This document shows positions 22,261-32,316 of a stretch of 32,325 nt of DNA, piece by piece; within the stretch, counting starts at the first letter, position 1; each line of letters begins with the position of its first letter. The DNA comes from Saccoglossus kowalevskii (Eukaryota; Hemichordata; Enteropneusta; Harrimaniidae). The translations under genes were made by a program, and so were the position numbers. The stretch lies in contig NW_003147170.1 of the NCBI RefSeq assembly GCF_000003605.2, forward strand, positions 1 to 32,325, in the 5' to 3' direction. The notes under the pieces are model-generated. The model was given only the letters and a program-made list of their open reading frames with translations, was not told the DNA's origin and did no database searches.

Positions 22261-22866
22261 CAGTCGTAGTGGGCCTTAGCTCGAACTAACCGTTAGATCA
22301 GTCGCAGTGGGGCTTAGCTCGAACTAACCGTTAGATCAGTTGTAGTGAGCCTTAGCTCGAACTAACCGTTAGATCAGTCGTAGTGAGGCTTAGCTCGAAC
22401 TAACCGTTAAATCAGTCGTAGTGGGCCTTAGCACGAACTAACTGTTAGATCAGTCGCAGTGGGGCTTAGCTCGAACTAACCGTTAGATCAGTCATAGTGG
22501 GCCTTAGCTCGAACTAACCGTTAGATCAGTCGTAGCGGGCCTTAGCTCGAACTAACTGTTAGATCAGTCGTAGTGAGGCTTAGCTCGAACTAACCGTTAA
22601 ATCAGTCGTAGTGGGCCTTAGCTCGAACTAACCGTTAAATCAGTCGTAGTGGGCCTTAGCTCGAACTAACCGTTAGATCAGTCGTAGCGGGCCTTAGCTC
22701 AAACTAACCGTTAGATCAGTCGTAGTGGGACTTAGCTCGAACTAACCGTAAGATCAGTCGCAGTGGGGCTTAGCTCGAACTAACCATTAGATCAGTCGTA
22801 GTGGGCCTTACCTCGAACTAACCGTTAGATCGGTCGTAGTGAGGCTTAGCTCGAACTAACCATTAA

Positions 22867-23751
22867 ATCAGTCGTAGTGGGCCTTAGCTCGAACTAACCG
22901 TTAGATCAGTCGCAGTGGGGCTTAGCTCGAACTAACCGTTAGATCAGTTGTAGTGGGCCTTAGCTCGAACTAACCGTTAGATCAGTCGTAGTGAGGCTTA
23001 GCTCGAACTAACCGTTAAATCAGTCGTAGTGGGCCTTAGCACGAACTAACTGTTAGATCAGTCGCAGTGGGGCTTAGCTCGAACTAACCGTTAGATCAGT
23101 CATAGTGGGCCTTAGCTCGAACTAACCGTTAGATCAGTCGTAGCGGGCCTTAGCTCGAACTAACCGTTAGATCAGTCGTAGTGAGGCTTAGCTCGAACTA
23201 ACCGTTAAATCAGTCGTAGTGGGCCTTAGCTTGAACTAACCGTTAGATCAGTTGCAGTGGGGCTTAGCTCGAACTAACGGTTAGATCAGTTGTAGTGGGC
23301 CTTAGCTCGAACTAACCGTTAGATCAGTCGTAGTGAGGCTTAGCTCGAACTAACCGTTAAATCAGTCGTAGTGGGCCTTAGCCCGAACTAACAGTTAGAT
23401 CAGTCGCAGTGGGCCTTAGCTCGAACTAACCGTTAGATCAGTCGTAGCGGGCCTTAGCTCGAACTAAAAGTTAGATCAGTCACAGTGGGCCTTAGCTCGA
23501 ACTAACTGTTAAATCAGTCGTAGCGGGCCTTAGCTCGAACTAACAGTTAGATCAGTCGCAGTGGGCCTTAGCTCGAACTAACCGTTAGATCAATCGTAGT
23601 GAGGCTTAGCTCGAACTAACCGTTAAATCAGTCGTAGCGGGCCTTAGCTCGAACTAACCGTTATATCAGTCGTAGTGGGCCTTAGCTCGAACTAACCGTT
23701 AAATCAGTCGTAGTGGGCCTTAGCTCGAACTAACCGTTAAATCAGTCGTAG
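22867..23751 (+). repeat. 25-monomer (950-bp) tandem higher-order repeat, copy 1
   Basis: 885 bp match 23817-24701 at exactly 950 bp (25 x 38). I see two mismatches inside: CTCGAACTAACGG here against CTCAAACTAACGG at about 24221, and CACAGTGGG here against CGCAGTGGG near 24432. Flanks differ at 22862, 22866 and 23752. It is the most recent-looking large duplication in the window. Confidence 0.85.
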
Positions 23752-23816
23752 TGGGCCTTAGCTCGAACTAACCGTAAGATCAGTCGCAGTGAGGCTTAGC
23801 TCGAACTAACCGTTAG

Positions 23817-24701
23817 ATCAGTCGTAGTGGGCCTTAGCTCGAACTAACCGTTAGATCAGTCGCAGTGGGGCTTAGCTCGAACTAACCGTTAGATCAGTTG
23901 TAGTGGGCCTTAGCTCGAACTAACCGTTAGATCAGTCGTAGTGAGGCTTAGCTCGAACTAACCGTTAAATCAGTCGTAGTGGGCCTTAGCACGAACTAAC
24001 TGTTAGATCAGTCGCAGTGGGGCTTAGCTCGAACTAACCGTTAGATCAGTCATAGTGGGCCTTAGCTCGAACTAACCGTTAGATCAGTCGTAGCGGGCCT
24101 TAGCTCGAACTAACCGTTAGATCAGTCGTAGTGAGGCTTAGCTCGAACTAACCGTTAAATCAGTCGTAGTGGGCCTTAGCTTGAACTAACCGTTAGATCA
24201 GTTGCAGTGGGGCTTAGCTCAAACTAACGGTTAGATCAGTTGTAGTGGGCCTTAGCTCGAACTAACCGTTAGATCAGTCGTAGTGAGGCTTAGCTCGAAC
24301 TAACCGTTAAATCAGTCGTAGTGGGCCTTAGCCCGAACTAACAGTTAGATCAGTCGCAGTGGGCCTTAGCTCGAACTAACCGTTAGATCAGTCGTAGCGG
24401 GCCTTAGCTCGAACTAAAAGTTAGATCAGTCGCAGTGGGCCTTAGCTCGAACTAACTGTTAAATCAGTCGTAGCGGGCCTTAGCTCGAACTAACAGTTAG
24501 ATCAGTCGCAGTGGGCCTTAGCTCGAACTAACCGTTAGATCAATCGTAGTGAGGCTTAGCTCGAACTAACCGTTAAATCAGTCGTAGCGGGCCTTAGCTC
24601 GAACTAACCGTTATATCAGTCGTAGTGGGCCTTAGCTCGAACTAACCGTTAAATCAGTCGTAGTGGGCCTTAGCTCGAACTAACCGTTAAATCAGTCGTA
24701 G
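23817..24701 (+). repeat. 25-monomer (950-bp) tandem higher-order repeat, copy 2
   Basis: Second copy of 22867-23751, with TAGCCCG at 24330 against 23380 and CACGAACTAAC at 23991 against 23041. After 24702 the sequence enters a TTATATC series that also occurs at 17.1-17.5 kb at spacings of six and four monomers. Confidence 0.85.
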
Positions 24702-25311
24702 CGGGCCTTAGCTCGAACTAACCGTTATATCAGTCGTAGTGGGCCTTAGCTCGAACTAACCGTTAAATCAGTCGTAGTGGGCCTTAGCTCGAACTAACCG
24801 TTAAATCAGTCGTAGTGGGCCTTAGCTCGAACTAACCGTTAGATCAGTCGTAGCGGGCCTTAGCTCAAACTAACCGTTAGATCAGTCGTAGTGGGACTTA
24901 GCTCGAACTAACCGTAAGATCAGTCGCAGTGGGGCTTAGCTCGAACTAACCGTTAGATCAGTCGTAGTGGGCCTTAGCTCGAACTAACCGTTAGATCGGT
25001 CGTAGTGAGGCTTAGCTCGAACTAACCGTTAAATCAGTCGTAGTGGGCCTTAGCTCGAACTAACCGTTAGATCAGTCGCAGTGGGGCCTTAGCTCGAACT
25101 AACCGTTAGATCAGTCGTAGTGGGCCTTAGCTCCAACTAACCGTTAGATCAGTCGTAGCGGACCTTAGCTCGAACTAACCGTTAGATCAGTCGTAGTGGG
25201 CCTTAGCTCGAACTAACCGTTAGATCAGTCGTAGCGGGCCTTAGCTCGAACTAACCGTTAGATCAGTCGTAGTGAGGCTTAGCTCGAACTAACCGTTAAA
25301 TCAGTCGTAGT

Positions 25312-26400
25312 GGGCATTAGCTCGATTTAACAGTTAAATCAGTCGTAGTGGGCCTTAGCTCGAACTAACCGCTAAATCAGTCGTAGTGGGCCTTAGCTCG
25401 AACTAACCGTTAGATCAGTCGTAGCGGGCCTTAGCTCGAACTAACTGTTAGATCAGTCGTAGTGGGCCTTAGCTCGAACTAACCGTTAGATCAGTCGCAG
25501 TGGGGCTTAGCTCGAACTAACCGTTAGATCAGTCGTAGTGGGCCTTAGCTCGAACTAACCGTTAGATCAGTCGTAGTGAGGCTTAGCTCGAACTAACCGT
25601 TAAATCAGTCGTAGTGGGCCTTAGCTCGAACTAACCGTTAGATCAGTCGTAGCAGACCTTAGCTCGAACTAACCGTTAGATCAGTCGTAGTGGGCCTTAG
25701 CTCGAACTAACCGTTAGATCAGTCGTAGCGGGCCTTAGCTCGAACTAACCGTTAGATCAGTCGTAGTGAGGCTTAGCTCGAACTAACCGTTAAATCAGTC
25801 GTAGTGGGCCTTAGCTCGAACTAACCGTTGGATCAGTTGCAGTGGGGCTTAGCTCGAACTAACCGTTAGATCAGTCGTAGTGGGCCTTAGCTCGAACTAA
25901 CCGTTAGATCAGTCGTAGTGGGCATTAGCTCGATTTAACAGTTAAATCAGTCGTAGTGGGCCTTAGCTCGAACTAACCGTTAAATCAGTCGTAGTGGGCC
26001 TTAGCTCGAACTAACCGTTAGATCAGTCGTAGCGGGCCTTAGCTCGAACTAACTGTTAGATCAGTCGTAGTGGGCCTTAGCTCGAACTAACCGTTAGATC
26101 AGTCGCAGTGGGGCTTAGCTCGAACTAACCGTTAGATCAGTCGTAGTGGGCCTTAGCTCGAACTAACCGTTAGATCAGTCGTAGTGAGGCTTAGCTCGAA
26201 CTAACCGTTAAATCAGTCGTAGTGGGCCTTAGCTCGAACTAACCGTTAGATCAGTCGTAGCAGACCTTAGCTCGAACTAACCGTTAGATCAGTCGTAGTG
26301 GGCCTTAGCTCGAACTAACCGTTAGATCAGTCGTAGCGGGCCTTAGCTCGAACTAACCGTTAGATCAGTCGTAGTGAGGCTTAGCTCGAACTAACCGTTA
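25312..26400 (+). repeat. 16-monomer (608-bp) higher-order repeat region, second array
   Basis: CTCGATTT at 25323 and 25931 and AGCAGACC at 25652 and 26260 repeat the 608-bp step. Upstream, the correspondence with 21.2 kb needs three whole monomers removed (offset 103 against 100 monomers). Confidence 0.8.
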
Positions 26401-26765
26401 AATCAGTCATAGTGGGCCTTAGCTCGAACTAACCGTTGGATCAGTTGCAGTGGGGCTTAGCTCGAACTAACCGTTAGATCAGTCGTAGTGGGCCTTAGCT
26501 CGAACTAACCGTTAGATCAGTCGTAGCGAGCTTTAGCTCGAACTAACCGTTAGATCAGTCGTAGTGAGGCCTTAGCTCGAACTAACCGTTAAATCAGTCA
26601 TAGTGGGCCGTTAGCTTGAACTAACCGTTAGATCAGTTGCAGTGGGGCTTAGCTCGAACTAACAGTTAGATCAGTCGCAGTGGGCCTTAGCTCGAACTAA
26701 CCGTTAAATCAGTCGTAGCGGGCCTTAGCTCGAACTAACAGTTAGATCATTCGCAGTGGGCCTTA

Positions 26766-27653
26766 GCTCGAACTAACCGTTAGATCAGTCGTAGTGAGGC
26801 TTAGCTCGAACTAACCGTTAGATCAGTCGTAGTGAGGCTTAGCTCGAACTAACCGTTAAATCAGTCGTAGCGGGCCTTAGCTCGAACTAACCGTTAGATC
26901 AGTCGTAGTGGGCCTTAGTTCGAACTAACCGTTAAATCAGTCGTAGTGGGCCTTAGCTCGAACTAACCGTTAAATCAGTCGTAGTGGGCCTTAGCTCGAA
27001 CTAACCGTTAGATCAGTCGTAGCGGGCCTTAGCTCGAACTAACCATTAGATCAGTCGTAGTGGGCCTTAGCTCGAACTAACCGTTAGATCAGTCGCAGTG
27101 GGGCTTAGCTCGAACTAACCGTTAGATCAGTCGTAGTGGGCCTTAGCTCGAACTAACCGTTAGATCAGTCGTAGTGAGGCTTAGCTCGAACTAACCGTTA
27201 AATCAGTCGTAGTGGGCCTTAGCTCGAACTAACCGTTAGATCAGTCACAGTGGGGCTTAGCTCGAACTAACCGTTAGATCAGTCGTAGTGGGCCTTAGCT
27301 CGAACTAACCGTTAGATCAGTCGTAGCAGACCTTAGCTCGAACTAACCGTTAGATCAGTCGTAGTGGGCCTTAGCTCGAACTAACCGTTAGATCAGTCGT
27401 AGCGGGCCTTAGCTCGAACTAACCGTTAGATCAGTCGTAGTGAGGCTTAGCTCGAACTAACCGTTAAATCAGTCGTAGTGGGCCTTAGCTCGAACTAACC
27501 ATTGGATCAGTTGCAGTGGGGCTTAGCTCGAACTAACCGTTAGATCAGTCGTAGTGGGCCTTAGCTCGAACTAACCGTTAGATCAGTCGTAGTGGGCATT
27601 AGCTCGATTTAACAGTTAAATCAGTCGTAGTGGGCCTTAGCTCGAACTAACCG
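26766..27653 (+). repeat. Long-range duplicated block T, copy 2
   Basis: Carries the same marker series as 17568-18455 over nearly 0.9 kb. The copying distance, 242 monomers, is far longer than the local 16- to 39-monomer steps, so this exchange joined distant parts of the array or separate chromatids. Confidence 0.8.
26915..26928. other. Perfect 14-bp palindrome TTAGTTCGAACTAA (copy 2 of a duplicated pair)
   Basis: Partner of the palindrome at 17717. The spacing, 9198 bp, is 242 x 38 + 2, and the +2 equals the net indels between them. Confidence 0.8.
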
Positions 27654-28730
27654 CTAAATCAGTCGTAGTGGGCCTTAGCTCGAACTAACCCGTTAGATCA
27701 GTCGTAGCGGGCCTTAGCTCGAACTAACTGTTAGATCAGTCGTAGTGGGCCTTAGCTCGAACTAACCGTTAGATCAGTCGCAGTGGGGCTTAGCTCGAAC
27801 TAACCGTTAGATCAGTCGTAGTGGGCCTTAGCTCGAACTAACCGTTAGATCAGTCGTAGTGAGGCTTAGCTCGAACTAACCGTTAAATCAGTCGTAGTGG
27901 GCCTTAGCACGAACTAACTGTTAGATCAGTCGCAGTGGGGCTTAGCTCGAACTAACCGTTAGATCAGTCATAGTGGGCCTTAGCTCGAACTAACCGTTAG
28001 ATCAGTCGTAGCGGGCCTTAGCTCGAACTAACCGTTAGATCAGTCGTAGTGAGGCTTAGCTCGAACTAACCGTTAAATCAGTCGTAGTGGGCCTTAGCTT
28101 GAACTAACCGTTAGATCAGTTGCAGTGGGGCTTAGCTCGAACTAACGGTTAGATCAGTTGTAGTGGGCCTTAGCTCGAACTAACCGTTAGATCAGTCGTA
28201 GTGAGGCTTAGCTCGAACTAACCGTTAAATCAGTCGTAGTGGGCCTTAGCTCGAACTAACCGTTAGATCAGTCGTAGCGGGCCTTAGCTCAAACTAACCG
28301 TTAGATCAGTCGTAGTGGGACTTAGCTCGAACTAACCGTAAGATCAGTCGCAGTGGGGCTTAGCTCGAACTAACCGTTAGATCAGTCGTAGTGGGCCTTA
28401 CCTCGAACTAACCGTTAGATCGGTCGTAGTGAGGCTTAGCTCGAACTAACCGTTAAATCAGTCGTAGTGGGCCTTAGCTCGAACTAACCGTTAGATCAGT
28501 CGCAGTGGGGCTTAGCTCGAACTAACCGTTAGATCAGTCGTAGCAGACCTTAGCTCGAACTAACCGTTAGATCAGTCGTAGTGGGCCTTAGCTCGAACTA
28601 ACCGTTAGATCAGTCGTAGCGGGCCTTAGCTCGAACTAACCGTTAGATCAGTCGTAGTGAGGCTTAGCTCGAACTAACCGTTAAATCAGTCGTAGTGGGC
28701 CTTAGCTCGAACTAACCATTAGATCAGTTG

Positions 28731-31605
28731 CAGTGGGGGCTTAGCTCGAACTAACGCGTTAGATCAGTCGTAGTGGGCCTTAGCTCGAACTAACCGTTAG
28801 ATCAGTCGTAGTGGGCATTAGCTCGAACTAACCGTTAAATCAGTCGTAGTGGGCTTAGCCTCGAACTAACAGTTAGATCAGTCGCAGTGGGCCTTAGCTC
28901 GAACTAACCGTTAGATCAGTCGTAGCGGGCCTTAGCTCGAACTAAAAGTTAGATCAGTCGCAGTGGGCCTTAGCTCGAACTAACTGTTAAATCAGTCGTA
29001 GCGGGCCTTAGCTCGAACTAACAGTTAGATCAGTCGCAGTGGGCCTTAGCTCGAACTAACAGTTAGATCAATCGTAGTGAGCCTTAGCTCGAACTAACCG
29101 TTAAATCAGTCGTAGCGGGCCTTAGCTCGAACTAACCGTTATATCAGTCGTAGTGGGCCTTAGCTCGAACTAACCGTTAGATCAGTCGTAGCAGGCCTTA
29201 GCTCGAACTAACCGTTAGATCGGTCGTAGTGGGCCTTAGCTCGAACTAACCGTTAGATCAGTCGTAGCGGGCCTTAGCTCGAACTAACCGTTAGATCAGT
29301 CGTAGTGAGGCTTAGCTCGAACTAACCGTTAAATCAGTCGTAGTGGGCCTTAGCTTGAACTAACCGTTAGATCAGTTGCAGTGGGGCTTAGCTCGAACTA
29401 ACCGTTAGATCAGTCGTAGTGGGCCTTAGCTCGAACTAACCGTTAGATCAGTCGTAGTGGGCCTTAGCTCGAACTAACCGTAAGATCAGTCGCAGTGGGG
29501 CTTAGCTCGAACTAACCGTTAGATCAGTCGTAGTGGGCCTTAGCTCGAACTAACCGTTAGATCGGTCGTAGTGAGGCTTAGCTCGAACTAACCGTTAAAT
29601 CAGTCGTAGTGGGCCTTAGCTCGAACTAACCGTTAGATCAGTCGCAGTGGGGCTTAGCTCGAACTAACCGTTAGATCAGTCGTAGTGGGCCTTAGCTCCA
29701 ACTAACCGTTAGATCAGTCATAGCAGACCTTAGCTCGAACTAACCGTTAGATCAGTCGTAGTGGGCCTTAGCTCGAACTAACCGTTAGATCAGTCGTAGC
29801 GGGCCTTAGCTCGAACTAACCGTTAGATCAGTCGTAGTGAGGCTTAGCTCGAACTAACCGTTAAATCAGTCGTAGTGGGCCTTAGCTCGAACTAACCGTT
29901 AGATCAGTCGCAGTGGGGCTTAGCTCGAACTAACCGTTAGATCAGTCGTAGTGGGCCTTAGCTCGAACTAACCGTTAGATCAGTCGTAGCAGGCCTTAGC
30001 TCGAACTAACCGTTAGATCGGTCGTAGTGGGCCTTAGCTCGAACTAACCGTTAGATCAGTCGTAGCGGGGCCTTAGCTCGAACTAACCGTTAGATCAGTC
30101 GTAATTGAGGCTTAGCTCGAACTAACCGTTAAATCAGTCGTAGTGGGCCTTAGCTTGAACTAACCGTTAGATCAGTGCAGTGGGGGCTTAGCTCGAACTA
30201 ACCGTAAGATCAGTCGCAGTGGGGCTTAGCTCGAACTAACCGTTAGATCAGTCGTAGTGGGCTTAGCTCGAACTAACCGTTAGATCGGTCGTAGTGAGGC
30301 TTAGCTCGAACTAACCGTTAAATCAGTCGTAGTGGGCCTTAGCTCGAACTAACCGTTAGATCAGTCGCAGTGGGGCTTAGCTCGAACTAACCGTTAGATC
30401 AGTCGTAGTGGGCCTTAGCTCCAACTAACCGTTAGATCAGTCATAGCAGACCTTAGCTCGAACTAACCGTTAGATCAGTCGTAGTGGGCCTTAGCTCGAA
30501 CTAACCGATAGATCAGTCGTAGCGGGCCTTAGCTCGAACTAACCGTTAGATCAGCCGTAGTGAGGCTTAGCTCGAACTAACCGTTAAATCAGTCGTAGTG
30601 GGCCTTAGCTCGAACTAACCGTTAGATCAGTCGCAGTGGGGCTTAGCTCGAACTAACCGTTAGATCAGTCGTAGTGGGCCTTAGCTCGAACTAACCGTTA
30701 GATCAGTCGTAGCGGGCCTTAGCTCGAACTAACAGTTAGATCAGTCGCAGTGAGGCCTTAGCTCGAACTAACCGTTAAATCAGTCGTAGTGGGCTTAGCT
30801 CGAACTAACCGTTAGATCAGTCGTAGTGGGCCTTAGCTCGAACTAACCGTTAGATCAGTCGTAGCGGGCCTTAGCTCAAACTAACCGTTAGATCAGTCGT
30901 AGTGGGACTTAGCTCGAACTAACCGTAAGATCAGTCGCAGTGGGGCTTAGCTCGAACTAACCATTAGATCAGTCGTAGTGGGCCTTACCTCGAACTAACC
31001 GTTAGATCGGTCGTAGTGAGGCTTAGCTCGAACTAACCATTAAATCAGTCGTAGTGGGCCTTAGCTCGAACTAACCGTTAGATCAGTCGCAGTGGGGCTT
31101 AGCTCGAACTAACCGTTAGATCAGTCGTAGCAGACCTTAGCTCGAACTAACCGTTAGATCAGTCGTAGTGGGCCTTAGCTCGAACTAACCGTTAGATCAG
31201 TCGTAGCGGGCCTTAGCTCGAACTAACCGTTAGATCAGTCGTAGTGAGGCTTAGCTCGAACTAACCGTTAAATCAGTCGTAGTGGGCCTTAGCTCGAACT
31301 AACCGTTAGATCAGTTGCAGTGGGGCTTAGCTCGAACTAACCGTTAGATCGGTCGTAGTGAGGCTTAGCTCGAACTAACCATTAAATCAGTCGTAGTGGG
31401 CCTTAGCTCGAACTAACCGTTAGATCAGTCGTAGTGGGCCTTAGCTCGAACTAACCGTTAGATCAGTCGTAGTGGGCATTAGCTCGAACTAACCGTTAAA
31501 TCACTCGTAGTGGGCCTTAGCTCGAACTAAGCGTTAAATCAGTCGTAGTGGGCCTTAGCTCGAACTAACCGCTAGATCAGTCGTAGTGGGCTTAGCTCGA
31601 ACTAC
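28731..31605. other. Zone of scattered single-base indels near the right end
   Basis: Length changes accumulate here: GGGGGC near 28735, AACGCGTT near 28756, a C moved from GGCC to AGCC near 28850, GCGGGGCC near 30066, GTAATTGAG near 30101, GTGCAG for TTGCAG near 30175, GGGGGC near 30182, GGGCTTAG near 30260, 30790 and 31586, GAGGCC near 30746 and ACTACCG near 31601. Sparser ones precede it (25085, 26567, 26608, 27690). Unlike the 10.1-kb patch, these change G and C runs as well and go both ways. Weaker consensus toward a contig end or older, less homogenised edge monomers would both fit. Confidence 0.6.
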
Positions 31606-32316
31606 CGTTAGATCAGTCGTAGCGGGCTTTAGCTCGAACTAACCGTTAGATCAGTCGTAGTGGGCTTTAGCTCGAACTAACCGTTAGATCAGTCGTAGTG
31701 GGCATTAGCTCGATTTAACAGTTAAATCAGTCGTAGTGGGCCTTAGCTCGAACTAACCGTTAAATCAGTCGTAGTGGGCCTTAGCTCGAACTAACCGTTA
31801 GATCAGTCATAGCGGGCCTTAGCTCGAACTAACCGTTAGATCAGTCGTAGTGGGCCTTAGCTCGAACTAACCGTTAGATCAGTCGCAGTGGGGCTTAGCT
31901 CGAACTAACCGTTAGATCAGTTGTAGTGGGCCTTAGCTCGAACTAACCGTTAGATCAGTCGTAGTGAGGCTTAGCTCGAACTAACCGTTAGATCAGTCGT
32001 AGTGAGGCTTAGCTCGAACTAACCGTTAAATCAGTCGTAGCGGGCCTTAGCTCGAACTAACCGTTATATCAGTCGTAGTGGGCCTTAGCTCGAACTAACC
32101 GTTAAATCAGTCGTAGTGGGCCTTAGCTCGAACTAACCGTTAAATCAGTCGTAGTGGGCCTTAGCTCGAACTAACCGTTAGATCAGTCGTAGCGGGCCTT
32201 AGCTCAAACTAACCGTTAGATCAGTCGTAGTGGGACTTAGCTCGAACTAACCGTAAGATCAGTCGCAGTGGGGCTTAGCTCGAACTAACCGTTAGATCAG
32301 TCGTAGTGGGCCTTAG

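Larger units (their letters stand above)
20990..32290 (+). repeat. Recurrent GGGACTTAG marker block, six dispersed copies
   Basis: GTAGTGGGACTTAG, followed by a CGTAAGATC monomer with GCAGTGGGGC, occurs with the marker A at 21021, 22730, 24896, 28320, 30906 and 32235. Spacings between the first three are 45 monomers minus one base and 57 monomers. The last copy lies at the extreme right end, so the terminal deviation at 32317 follows a well-known local haplotype, not unrelated DNA. The coordinates given span the set, not one continuous unit. Confidence 0.7.
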
